A stretch of DNA of 64,000 bases, taken from positions 1 through 64,000 of the forward strand of contig JAFVTU010000005.1 in the NCBI GenBank assembly GCA_017503075.1, written 5' to 3'. The notes beneath the pieces were generated by a model that saw only the letters and a program-made list of their open reading frames with translations, did no database searches and was not told the origin of the DNA. The position numbers and the translations under genes were made by a program. This document shows positions 54,437 to 64,000 of this stretch, piece after piece; the stretch's first letter is position 1; each line of letters starts with the position of its first letter. This stretch comes from Paludibacteraceae bacterium (lineage in GTDB: Bacteria > Bacteroidota > Bacteroidia > Bacteroidales > Paludibacteraceae).

Positions 54437-57400
54437 ATGAGAAAACTTTTATCAACATTATCCTCCACCCTTTATGGGGGAGTTAGAGGGGGACTCCTTT
54501 TCCTTGCCCTCCTGACCACAAGTAGTCTCTGGGCATATGATTACGATTTTGAGCACAATGAAATTCGTTACAAAATCATTAGTGATGAAGTCGCTAATCG
54601 TACAGTAGAGGTTGTAGGTTCTTATACAAACTATGCCACCCATTTTACTATTCCACAAACAGTTATACACGGTGCAGCAGCTTATGAAGTTATACGCATT
54701 GGAGATGAAGCGTTCGATAATCATAAAACGATTGCTGTCATTGAGCTTCCTAATAGCATCACGAGTATTGGTAAAAATGCTTTCGAGAACTCCACTCTAA
54801 AGGAGATTACTATCCCTAATAGCGTAACAGAGATAGAAGAATATGCATTCTCTGGATGTGCTAAACTTACTTCTGTCACGATTGGAGAAGGAGTGAAAAG
54901 CATTGATAAATCCTGTTTTGGTGGATGTGATGCATTAACTAAAACAAATTATACAGGTGATATTGCTGGTTGGTGTGGTATAAAATTTAGAAATGAAAGT
55001 GCTAATCCAATATTCCTATCACACAACTTCTATATTAACAATGTAGAAATAAAAGATTTAGTTATCCAAAAAAGCGCAACGAGTATTGGAAATTATGCGT
55101 TCCATGATTGCGAAAGTTTGACTTCCATCACCATCCCTAACAGCGTAACGAGTATTGGAGTATTAGCATTCGCTAACTGTCCAAATGTAACTTCATTAAC
55201 ATGGGATATGGTTGGCGTAGATATGAGTGATGAATCGTCTAGTAGCGGAGGACTTCCTAGTCTTGGAGATGGAATGATTGTAGGTAATACTTACATAACA
55301 GATGCATTTTATATTACTAGAGGTAGTATTACTTCTCTTACAATAGGGGAGAATGTGGAACATATTCCAGCATGGATATTCCGCGACATGTATAATCTAA
55401 AGAGTATCACTATTCCTAATAATGTTAAAACCATAGGATATAGAGCTTTTGAAGATTGCTATATTTTATCTTCTATTACTCTTCCTGAAAGCGTATCTAG
55501 GATTGGTTATCATGCCTTTTGGAATTGTTTTTCATTATCTTCTATCAATATCCCTAAAAGTGTAATCAGTATTGGAAAAAACACTTTTTCTGGTTGTTAT
55601 TTTCTACCATCCAATTTTATAAATAATAGTAATTGTACATCATCTACTTGGTGGGGAGCTACATTGGTAGATACAGAAGTGGACGGACTGCTCATAAAAG
55701 ACAGCATACTTATTCGTGGACGAAAGTTGATTTCATCCGCTGTAATTCCCGATTTCGTTATTGGCATTGGAAAAGAAGCTTTTCTAAATTGTACAAACCT
55801 TGCTTCAGTGACGATTCCTAAAAGCGTTCGCAGTATTGGTGAAGATGCATTTGAGACTACTGCCTTATACAACAACGAATCTAATTGGGAAGAAGGCGTT
55901 TTATATATAGGTGAGTACCTTATAAAGGCAAACAAATCATTGATAGGTAAAACATATTCGATAAAAAATGGTACTAAACTCATTGCGGATGAGGCATTTG
56001 GTAGTTATGAAGGTTATCTAATAGGTTTGTATGACATATTTATCCCTAATAGCGTTAAATATATTGGCAATGGTGCTTTTTGCTATAATAATTTTACTAC
56101 TCTGACTATTCCTAATAGCGTAGAAAGCATTGGAGAAGGAGCATTTGGTTGGTTTTATAATCTTACCTCGGTTACAATAGGAGATGGGGTAAAGTTCATA
56201 GGAGCAAGAGCTTTTTATGGTAATAATGGTCGTACTATAGGTAAAGTAAATTACACAGGTGATATAGAAGGTTGGTGTGGTATAAAATTTGGAGATGAAA
56301 ATGCTAATCCAATATATTCGTCAGGAAATTTATTTATTAATAATGAAGAACCAGTATATTTAGTCATTCCAAATGAGATTGATAGTATTTATCCTTATGC
56401 CTTTTGTAACTGCAAATCTATTACATCTATAACTTTTGGTGAGAATGTAAAGAGTATTGGAAAATATGCTTTCACTATTTGTTCTTCTCTTGAGTCTGTG
56501 AGTATTCCCGAAAGCATGACAAATATTGGATATGGAGCGTTTGCCGATTGTTACTCCCTAAACACTGTTAACATGGGCTGCAATGTCACAAGTATCAATG
56601 ATTTAGCTTTCGCAGATTGCTATTCTTTAACATCAATTACAATCCCAGAAAAACTCACATATATAGGTGAGGATGCGTTCGAAGATTGTAAAAATCTTTA
56701 TTCTGTTTATTGGAACTCAAAATCTATAGAAAATAAAATAGATGAAAATGATCAGTATGGGAGACATCCTTTCAACAATTGCCCAATTAGTACATTTATC
56801 TTTGGTGAGAATGTAGAAGAAATTCCTGACTATTTATGTCATAACATGCAGAATATCAAATCTATTACAATTCCTGAATCAGTCAAAAAGATTGGGTCCT
56901 ATGTGTTCCATAAGTGTTACAATATTAATTCTGTTAAATGGAATGCAAAGAATTGTACACTTAGCAACAATTATTTTTATAAACCATTCTATAGTATTGA
57001 TGATCAAATAGAGTCTTTTATATTTGGTGATAAAGTAGAGTATATTCCTGCCGAGTTGTGCCGTTACATGAAAAATCTTCAATCAATCACTATCCCTAAG
57101 AGCGTGACAAGTATTGGAGAAAATGCTTTTGATGGTTGCAGCGCATTGACAAGAACAGATTATAAAGGTGATGTTGAGGGGTGGTGTCAAATTGCGTTTG
57201 GCAATTCTTTTTCTAATCCAAACTACTATGCTAAAAACCTATTTATTAGTGGTAAAGAGGTGGCAGAGGTTGTTTTTCCAAATACAGTTGACACTATTTA
57301 TCCTGCTGTCTTCTATGGTTGTCAAAACTTATCCTCCGTAACTATTCCAGCAAGCGTAAAAAGCATTGGTTCTGATGCTTTTGGTGGATGCAAAAAATTG

Positions 57401-57682
57401 TTTGATATTTACTGCCTCCCTACCACACCTCCAACGGCAGAGGAGAGTTCATTTGCAAACTATAACGTCAATCTCTATGTGCCATGTGGAAGCATAAAAG
57501 ACTATCAAATGGACATGGTATTTGGCTCTTTCAAGTACATCCAATGTTTGGATGGCGATGAGAGTAGCGTAGAAGATGTGGTTTTGAACGATAAATCCAA
57601 TATTCAAAAACTACTCCACGATGGTCAATTGCTTATTATTCGTGACGGAAAGACCTACAATGTCATGGGACAAGAAATGTAG
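54437..57682 (+). CDS. BspA-like leucine-rich-repeat surface protein (LRR_5)
   Basis: 1081 residues. At least 15 LRR_5-type units of about 23 residues follow the form ITIPNSVTSIGxxAFxxC. Such treponemal/BspA-type repeats occur in proteins that bind host proteins or other cells. The C-terminus has the same tail (DGQLLIIRDGKTYNVMGQEM) as the protein at 2-1348, and the same double hairpin follows. The signal peptide is unusual: MRKLLSTLSS is followed by TLYGGVRGG, encoded by a CCCTTTATGGGGGAGTTAGA-type repeat, then the hydrophobic core LLFLALLTTSSLWA. Low GC and repeats suggest an accessory region. Confidence 0.93.
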   Translation: MRKLLSTLSSTLYGGVRGGLLFLALLTTSSLWAYDYDFEHNEIRYKIISDEVANRTVEVVGSYTNYATHFTIPQTVIHGAAAYEVIRIGDEAFDNHKTIAVIELPNSITSIGKNAFENSTLKEITIPNSVTEIEEYAFSGCAKLTSVTIGEGVKSIDKSCFGGCDALTKTNYTGDIAGWCGIKFRNESANPIFLSHNFYINNVEIKDLVIQKSATSIGNYAFHDCESLTSITIPNSVTSIGVLAFANCPNVTSLTWDMVGVDMSDESSSSGGLPSLGDGMIVGNTYITDAFYITRGSITSLTIGENVEHIPAWIFRDMYNLKSITIPNNVKTIGYRAFEDCYILSSITLPESVSRIGYHAFWNCFSLSSINIPKSVISIGKNTFSGCYFLPSNFINNSNCTSSTWWGATLVDTEVDGLLIKDSILIRGRKLISSAVIPDFVIGIGKEAFLNCTNLASVTIPKSVRSIGEDAFETTALYNNESNWEEGVLYIGEYLIKANKSLIGKTYSIKNGTKLIADEAFGSYEGYLIGLYDIFIPNSVKYIGNGAFCYNNFTTLTIPNSVESIGEGAFGWFYNLTSVTIGDGVKFIGARAFYGNNGRTIGKVNYTGDIEGWCGIKFGDENANPIYSSGNLFINNEEPVYLVIPNEIDSIYPYAFCNCKSITSITFGENVKSIGKYAFTICSSLESVSIPESMTNIGYGAFADCYSLNTVNMGCNVTSINDLAFADCYSLTSITIPEKLTYIGEDAFEDCKNLYSVYWNSKSIENKIDENDQYGRHPFNNCPISTFIFGENVEEIPDYLCHNMQNIKSITIPESVKKIGSYVFHKCYNINSVKWNAKNCTLSNNYFYKPFYSIDDQIESFIFGDKVEYIPAELCRYMKNLQSITIPKSVTSIGENAFDGCSALTRTDYKGDVEGWCQIAFGNSFSNPNYYAKNLFISGKEVAEVVFPNTVDTIYPAVFYGCQNLSSVTIPASVKSIGSDAFGGCKKLFDIYCLPTTPPTAEESSFANYNVNLYVPCGSIKDYQMDMVFGSFKYIQCLDGDESSVEDVVLNDKSNIQKLLHDGQLLIIRDGKTYNVMGQEM
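54461..54497 (+). repeat. Palindromic repeat inside the BspA-like signal peptide
   Basis: CCTCCACCCTTTATGGGGGA then GTTAGAGGGGGACTCC. It resembles the CCTCTCCCC ... GGGGAGG segment at 33135-33183. Confidence 0.6.
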
Positions 57683-57745
57683 TCGGTTAAATAAACTTTC
57701 GGCACATTCTTCGGCACAAAGAAAAAATATACAAAAAAAATCACT

Positions 57746-57849
57746 CAAGCGGAAGGCGTTGGTAATCAACACCTTCCGCTTGCTTTAAGTACCTTGTTAT
57801 AACAAAATTCACAAATCTTCGGCATACAACCCCTTCCGTGCCGAAGATT
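57746..57849 (+). terminator. Double hairpin after the BspA-like gene (copy B)
   Basis: Hairpin 1 pairs AAGCGGAAGGCGTT with AACACCTTCCGCTT (57746-57782); hairpin 2 pairs AATCTTCGGCA with TGCCGAAGATT (57814-57849). Relative to copy A, an A-T pair became G-C in hairpin 1. With the flanking CTTCGGCAC runs this explains most of 57683-57940. Confidence 0.75.
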
Positions 57850-57950
57850 GTTGTAGCATTATTATAGAGACACATTGCACAAATTGAAAGGTGAAAACAG
57901 GAAATAACAACGATTTAATGGAACATTTTGGTACGTTCAAAGCGAATATT

Positions 57951-57978
57951 GGTGAAAAATCACCAAAAAACTCTGTAA
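57951..57978. repeat. GGTGAAAAATCACC operator-like repeat, upstream copy
   Basis: GGTGaaaaaTCACC palindrome plus AAAAAACTCTGTAA; 28 bp identical to 58046-58073. It lies upstream of the promoter of the ATPase gene. Confidence 0.75.
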
Positions 57979-58003
57979 AACAATATTTTTGCTAATAAAT
58001 CTC

Positions 58004-58034
58004 TTGCACATTTCATATAAAAGTAGTACCTTTG
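58004..58034 (+). promoter_or_regulatory. Promoter for the DUF4143 ATPase gene
   Basis: TTG 58004-58006, 20 bp, TACCTTTG 58027-58034, placed between the two GGTGAAAAATCACC copies. Confidence 0.85.
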
Positions 58035-58045
58035 CAGCGTAAATC

Positions 58046-58073
58046 GGTGAAAAATCACCAAAAAACTCTGTAA
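58046..58073 (+). promoter_or_regulatory. GGTGAAAAATCACC operator-like repeat, start-codon copy
   Basis: Same 28 bp as 57951-57978. It begins just after the expected transcription start and ends 2 bp before the ATG, so it covers the ribosome-binding region. The hairpin in the mRNA or a bound protein could block translation or transcription. Confidence 0.7.
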
Positions 58074-58075
58074 TT

Positions 58076-59329
58076 ATGGTATTTAATCGCAATTTGTATT
58101 TACAAAAGCTCATTGCTGCTGACGGAAATGGAATGATAAAAATTATTACTGGTATTCGTCGTTGTGGTAAATCGTTCCTGTTATTTGAGTTGTTTAAAAA
58201 CTATTTGTTGGAGCAGGGGATTCAAGCAGACCATATCATCCAAATCAATTTGGAAGACCGAAGAAACAAACGTCTGCGTAATCCAGACATGCTGCTTGAG
58301 TATATTGATAATCAACTCAAAGATCATCAAAAATATTATATTCTGCTAGATGAGATACAACTAGTATCTGAATTTGAAGATGTACTCAACTCCTACTTGC
58401 ATATTTTTAATGCAGAAGTTTATGTAACAGGGTCAAACGCGAAATTCCTATCCAAAGATGTTATTACTGAGTTTCGTGGACGAGGATGGGAAATACGAGT
58501 GCGTCCATTGAGCTTTGCAGAGTATTTTGAGGGCATTGGTGGTGACAAACGCGATGCACTGCAAGATTACTATGCCTATGGTGGATTGCCTGCTGTAGCA
58601 TTACTGCCATCAGCAGAGGAGAAAATTGCCTATCTAAAAGAAATGTATTATACCATATACTTTCGCGATATTGTGGATCGTAATCGCTTGCAAAATGAAG
58701 AGGGATTGGAGAAAACACTTCAAGTGCTGGCTTCATCTATGGGGGCTACTATCAACCCAACCAAGATAGCTAATACATTCAAATCGATTTCAGACATCAA
58801 AATATCTGCCAATACCATATCTAAGTATATAGAGCACCTTAAAGATGCTTTTATGATTAGCGAAGCTATGCGTTATAATATCAAGGGACGCAAATACATT
58901 GGCGCAGATAGTAAGTATTATTTCGAAGATCCAGGTATTCGCAATGCCATTCTTGGCTTCCGACAAATTGAGAACAGCCATATGATGGAAAATGTATTAT
59001 ACAACGAACTCTGCTCACGCAGTTATTCTGTAGATGTAGGTTTAGTTGAGATATGGGAGAAGGGCGCAGATGGCAAAAACAAGCATAAAAAGTTAGAGGT
59101 AGATTATGTCATCAATCGTGGCTCACAACGTATTTACATTCAGTCTGCATATATGATGTCGGATGCGGATAAAGTGGCTCAAGAACAACGTCCATTAATG
59201 AAAATAGAAGATAGTTTCCGAAAGGTAATCATTTCTGATGATTATGGAGGAAAATTTTACAACAATGACGGTGTACTAAGAATCGGAGTATTTGACTTTT
59301 TGTTCGATACAAAATGTCTGAATGAATAA
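58076..59329 (+). CDS. ATP-binding protein, AAA_14/DUF4143 family
   Basis: 417 residues. Walker A GIRRCGKSFLLFEL (about 23-36), Walker B YYILLDEIQLV (about 92-102), sensor VYVTGSNAKFLS (about 120), a middle winged-helix segment, and the DUF4143 domain (about 210-370) ending with a nuclease-like LEVDYVINRGSQRIYIQSAY core (about 345-364). The family is common and often in many copies in Bacteroidales; its function is unknown, with suggested links to defence or mobile elements. It lies between the copy B hairpins and element C, as if inserted. Confidence 0.9.
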   Translation: MVFNRNLYLQKLIAADGNGMIKIITGIRRCGKSFLLFELFKNYLLEQGIQADHIIQINLEDRRNKRLRNPDMLLEYIDNQLKDHQKYYILLDEIQLVSEFEDVLNSYLHIFNAEVYVTGSNAKFLSKDVITEFRGRGWEIRVRPLSFAEYFEGIGGDKRDALQDYYAYGGLPAVALLPSAEEKIAYLKEMYYTIYFRDIVDRNRLQNEEGLEKTLQVLASSMGATINPTKIANTFKSISDIKISANTISKYIEHLKDAFMISEAMRYNIKGRKYIGADSKYYFEDPGIRNAILGFRQIENSHMMENVLYNELCSRSYSVDVGLVEIWEKGADGKNKHKKLEVDYVINRGSQRIYIQSAYMMSDADKVAQEQRPLMKIEDSFRKVIISDDYGGKFYNNDGVLRIGVFDFLFDTKCLNE

Positions 59330-59331
59330 AC

Positions 59332-59373
59332 CTTCGGCATAATATTCGGCACAAATGCACTATAATGCCGAAG
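59332..59373 (+). terminator. CTTCGGCAT hairpin after the ATPase gene (copy C)
   Basis: CTTCGGCAT / ATGCCGAAG with an internal TTCGGCAC, followed by CGGCATTACTAATAGAGGCA, which matches the sequence after copies A and B (GCATTATTATAGAGACAC). Confidence 0.65.
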
Positions 59374-59499
59374 ATACGGCATTACTAATAGAGGCATAAA
59401 AATTAGATACACACAGATAGGGCACAACTAGCCCATAGATGTGCTCATTTGTTCTATGCTCGTGTTTCATCCTCAGAGTGGGGACTCTTCGGACACATC

Positions 59500-59663
59500 G
59501 CTCGGAGTGCGTTCCGTCGCACTCCTTCAGGTCGCGAAATGGTCGCGTAGCCCGCAGTCAACTTGAACGTGACCTAAGAGCAACAGAAAGCCCAGAGATG
59601 TCCTAGAGATGTCCTATAGTGATCCCGAAACTTGCAGTCAACTTATTGTGCCTTTGGCACAAT
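59500..59663. repeat. Intergenic block: hairpins and the 52-bp element, copy B
   Basis: GGAGTGCG / CGCACTCC hairpin (59512-59533), the 52-bp element matching 1556-1607 at 59586-59637 (three differences), and ATTGTGCCtttGGCACAAT (59645-59663). No gene seen in 59330-59766. Confidence 0.75.
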
Positions 59664-59697
59664 CTTGGCACGCGAAAACTTATTTCCAAAAAAAACT

Positions 59698-59735
59698 CAC
59701 GCGGGATAGTCAGTAAATACTAGACTTCCCGCGTG
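59698..59735 (-). terminator. Terminator of gltX
   Basis: CACGCGGGA / TCCCGCGTG stem, followed on the minus strand by a long T run (complement of 59687-59694). Confidence 0.75.
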
Positions 59736-59766
59736 TAGTTATAGTGTAGAGTTGTGTAGAGTTGTA

Positions 59767-61308
<1,542 letters not shown>

Positions 61309-61346
61309 TGTTTAAAAAGTTTTAAAAGTTCTAAAAGTTTTAAGGG

Positions 61347-62507
61347 TTATTTCTTCTTTTTACGTTTTAGGAATGGGATATTCCACGACGAGCGCGGAAG
61401 GGGGCGGGTCATGTCGTCGGTCATGTGCAGCACGAAGCGCTTGTAGTAGGACACGAGCAGCGTGGTGACTGGCAGCGCGATGATCATACCTACAAAACCG
61501 AGCAGCGAGCCCCAAATAGAGAGACTGAGTAGAATCCACGCAGGTCCCATGCCGGTGACATCGCCCATGATCTTAGGCACAAGCACCATATCTTGGATAC
61601 TCTGCACGATGATGAAAACTGCTGCGATGCAGAGCATCACGACCCATATGGGGCGACCTGTCTCTGCCGATTGAATTAGTCCTAAGATAATGCATGGCGG
61701 GATGCCCAATGCCTGCATATAAGGCACAAGATTAAGCACGCCGATAAAGAGTCCTATACCAATGCCCATAGGCAGGCCAATAATCTGAAAACCAATGGCA
61801 AACAAGACACCCACGATACTTGCCACAAGGGCTTGCCCACGGAAATAGGCATTCATATTACGGTCAAGATCGCCCATGAGCATCACAATGCTATCGCGGA
61901 AACGTTCGGGGATATATTTATGCCAATTGGTGGTGATCTTTTCGTAGTCGATGAGCAGGAATATGATATAGAGAATGCATATAAACGCCACAGCTAGACC
62001 CATCAATGCATTGACGCCACTGCTGATCCATTCGCCTAGCACTGGCAGCGCCTTCTTGATGCCCTGCTGCAGTTCTTGGGACTCAAGGAGGGTCTTGATA
62101 TCAATGCTTTGGATCATCTGCTCAACGCGCTCGTTGACCTCAGGAGAGAAATATTTGTTGCCATCCCAGTTGGCGACATAGGTCTTGACACTTTGCGAAA
62201 GCGAAGTGGCTTGACGACTGATAGCAGGTACCACCGCTGCCACTGCACCCGTGAGTATGCCTAGCACGAGCAGAATAGTCACGATCACCGATAGCACACG
62301 ACTCTTCAGTCGGCATTTATGCTGAAAGAAGTTCACGATAGGCGCCAACATATATGCCACCACAAAACTAATCATGAATGGCAATAGCACTCCGCTTAGC
62401 CGACGAATGAGCAAATACAACGCCACCAAAACAACAATCGTAACAACACCATGAATAATGGTGTTGCGGTTGAATATAGATACGTGGTCTTCTCTAGATT
62501 GGAGCAT
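61347..62507 (-). CDS. AI-2E family transporter (PerM-like)
   Basis: 386 residues with about eight membrane helices and the family C-terminal core (FIGVLNLVPYMQALGIPP about 260; WILLSLSIWGSLLGFVGMII about 325). Members export autoinducer-2 or other small molecules, or act as Na+/H+ antiporters; the substrate is not readable. The start at 62507 is required by the promoter (62536-62566); the frame from 62558 begins upstream of transcription. Confidence 0.88.
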   Translation of the reverse strand: MLQSREDHVSIFNRNTIIHGVVTIVVLVALYLLIRRLSGVLLPFMISFVVAYMLAPIVNFFQHKCRLKSRVLSVIVTILLVLGILTGAVAAVVPAISRQATSLSQSVKTYVANWDGNKYFSPEVNERVEQMIQSIDIKTLLESQELQQGIKKALPVLGEWISSGVNALMGLAVAFICILYIIFLLIDYEKITTNWHKYIPERFRDSIVMLMGDLDRNMNAYFRGQALVASIVGVLFAIGFQIIGLPMGIGIGLFIGVLNLVPYMQALGIPPCIILGLIQSAETGRPIWVVMLCIAAVFIIVQSIQDMVLVPKIMGDVTGMGPAWILLSLSIWGSLLGFVGMIIALPVTTLLVSYYKRFVLHMTDDMTRPLPRSSWNIPFLKRKKKK

Positions 62508-62535
62508 AAAAAACAAAAAATACCGTAATTTGCTG

Positions 62536-62583
62536 CAAAGGTAGTAAAAAATTTGCACACAAACAAATTTTTTACTACCTTTG
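62536..62583. promoter_or_regulatory. Interlocked divergent promoters
   Basis: Minus strand: TACCTTTG (complement of 62536-62543), 20 bp, TTG (complement of 62564-62566). Plus strand: TTG 62553-62555, 20 bp, TACCTTTG 62576-62583. The -33 boxes lie in each other's spacers. Confidence 0.8.
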
Positions 62584-62631
62584 TCGGCGATTTAGAATTA
62601 AAAAGTAAAAATATTAATTTTTAGGTACAAT

Positions 62632-64000
62632 ATGAAGAAGATTTTTACATGTATCAGCATGATGATGATGCTGGTAGGTATGCAGGTGTCAGCGCAGGAG
62701 CCAACAATGCAATTAGGTCCTACTGATAGTTTCGGTTTTTTGAATGGTCCAGATGGCGAGATGTGGACATATACTGCAGATTTTACGACGAAGTATGGTT
62801 TTTATACCTTTGTGGATTTGAAGGTATATGATTCAAAGAAGCAATTGGTGGGTCAGATAGCCGACTCACTAGTGATTGCAGATGAAAATGTGACGGGAGT
62901 GCGCGATTTGCAGGTAACGAGTTTCGTGACAAAGAAGTTCTTCAACTTTGACAACAACTATGAGTTGATGCTATTCATCACTGCTAATACGAAGCAATAT
63001 GTGAATAAATACTTCAACCGCGTCTATTCCATCTATAGCGATAGTGTCAGCACACAGCCTGTATGCGAGATGCCTGGTAACATGGTAATGTCTAAAAACC
63101 TAGGCGAATACAACGAGAATTACACGGTTATTTTCCGTCGTGACAGCGCAAACACCGCATCTGGTATGCAGTACTTTGACACCTATACCAAGGCGTCGTA
63201 TGCATCACCAGACTATCCAGAGTTGAAGCACACCTTTGCTATTCCGTATAGCAATATTGCGGCATTGAACGATTTGTTCCCAGTCTTCATGGTGAAGAAT
63301 GGTGCGTATATCAACTATGTGACGACACAATATGAGAAGCCCTATTTTGTTCCAGGTACACCATTGGATCAAGATCCTGTGGTTAGTGACAACAACCATC
63401 TGGTAATCACCTACCTCAATCAGAAATTCGACACTGTGCACACGACCAAGATTCCTGTGGTACAAGATGCTAATGAGAAGTTGCTATACACCTTCCCATT
63501 GCTAGGTGGTCTAGGATTTGATGGGGATATTATCATGAACTACAACGGCGGTAACACACCAGCGTATGTAGTGACTATGGAAAAATATGATTTGGATAGC
63601 GATGGGTCGGTAAAGTCGTACTATCTGTATGACGTGGCTGGTCAAAAAGTGGGTACTATTGCAGAGAACGTGCTATCAAGCGTTCATATGAACCCTATAT
63701 CAGGTCAAGAGGATCAATGGATGTTTATCAAAGAGGAGTATGATGGTGAGTTCTTGTTTGTGAATGTTCCATCATGCACGGTAGAGTCTGAGATATCCAT
63801 CTATTTGGAGGATGGCAAGGCCGTATCGCAGAATATAGATCGCTATCCGGTAGGTGATTCGTATCAGTATGTGGTAGCACTGCTGCAAGGCGACAACGAA
63901 CAAGATGGTACCGTATCGCAGAAATTAGCATGGCTGAACAGGGATGGTTCGTTTAACCATTATGAGAAGATTAATCTTGGTCCACGCATTGAGGCTGCGA
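62632..64000 (+). CDS. Secreted protein of unknown function, 3' end outside window
   Basis: 456 codons to the window edge without a stop. Signal peptide MKKIFTCISMMMMLVGMQVSA, then a beta-rich, acidic body with alternating repeats of the kind EKYDLDSDGSVKSYYLYDVAG (split; about residue 310). No family is recognised. The leader has its own promoter, interlocked with that of the AI-2E transporter. The type of body and organism suggest a T9SS-exported protein, but the C-terminal domain needed to show this is outside the window. Confidence 0.85.
   Translation, partial: MKKIFTCISMMMMLVGMQVSAQEPTMQLGPTDSFGFLNGPDGEMWTYTADFTTKYGFYTFVDLKVYDSKKQLVGQIADSLVIADENVTGVRDLQVTSFVTKKFFNFDNNYELMLFITANTKQYVNKYFNRVYSIYSDSVSTQPVCEMPGNMVMSKNLGEYNENYTVIFRRDSANTASGMQYFDTYTKASYASPDYPELKHTFAIPYSNIAALNDLFPVFMVKNGAYINYVTTQYEKPYFVPGTPLDQDPVVSDNNHLVITYLNQKFDTVHTTKIPVVQDANEKLLYTFPLLGGLGFDGDIIMNYNGGNTPAYVVTMEKYDLDSDGSVKSYYLYDVAGQKVGTIAENVLSSVHMNPISGQEDQWMFIKEEYDGEFLFVNVPSCTVESEISIYLEDGKAVSQNIDRYPVGDSYQYVVALLQGDNEQDGTVSQKLAWLNRDGSFNHYEKINLGPRIEAA

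Overview
The window looks like a chromosomal segment of a member of the Bacteroidales (phylum Bacteroidota). The evidence is the promoters (TTG, 20 bp, TAnnTTTG, the known Bacteroides-type consensus), a type IX secretion (T9SS) type B C-terminal domain, a BspA-like leucine-rich-repeat protein, a SusA-like amylase, a FISUMP-domain protein, reverse rubrerythrin and a MurF-alanine racemase fusion. No phage, conjugative element, transposase or CRISPR array was seen. About 50 protein genes, two tRNAs (Pro-UGG, Gly-CCC) and RNase P RNA are supported. Several families of short repeats fill the gaps between genes and also run into genes.

Layout. 1-1.7 kb: 3' end of a secreted Ig-like protein with a double-hairpin tail. 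1.7-8.5 kb: mscS, gph, acyl-CoA ligase, an NhaC-type antiporter, then lipid genes (LpxL-like acyltransferase, cdsA) on the minus strand. 8.5-19 kb: a small acidic protein, recN, rarA, dnaE, tRNA-Pro, yidC and an outer-membrane protein. 19-27.4 kb (minus): a carboxyltransferase, serC, serA, a T9SS-B protein, a CBM9-like protein and an M3 peptidase. 27.4-32.7 kb (minus): polysaccharide deacetylase-like protein, S1/P1 nuclease, GtrA protein, prolyl-tRNA editing protein, lpd, a C_GCAxxG_C_C protein and a flavodoxin-like reductase. 32.7-35.6 kb: tRNA-Gly, a 128-bp triplicated structured repeat, rnpB and the SusA-like amylase. 35.7-44.4 kb (minus): FISUMP protein, rubrerythrin, sodB, a low-complexity lipoprotein, ribBA, LptF/G, cdd and a membrane protein. 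44.4-53.4 kb: rpsA, then queD, murF-alr, pheS, prfC and recQ on the minus strand. 53.4-59.7 kb: an accessory region with a BspA-like protein and a DUF4143 ATPase. 59.7-64 kb: gltX, an AI-2E family transporter and the start of a secreted protein.

The most unusual signal is the repeats. The main family has a constant linker (GGAC ... TAT/TAA-GG) around a palindrome whose sequence changes from copy to copy while staying self-complementary. It lies between genes, supplies the stop codons of two convergent genes, and is carried in frame inside recN, dnaE and recQ. Short tandem repeats (7-11 bp units) are likewise read through in gph, gltX, ribBA, the SusA-like gene, murF-alr, a C_GCAxxG_C_C gene and the BspA-like signal peptide, and probably in rnpB. 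RecQ is split by a frameshift at a 10-bp tandem repeat, and MurF has lost part of its central domain and its C-terminal domain. This resembles in-frame Rickettsia palindromic elements in behaviour, but I know of no description of it in this phylum. All product names come from reading sequence only; no database search was run.
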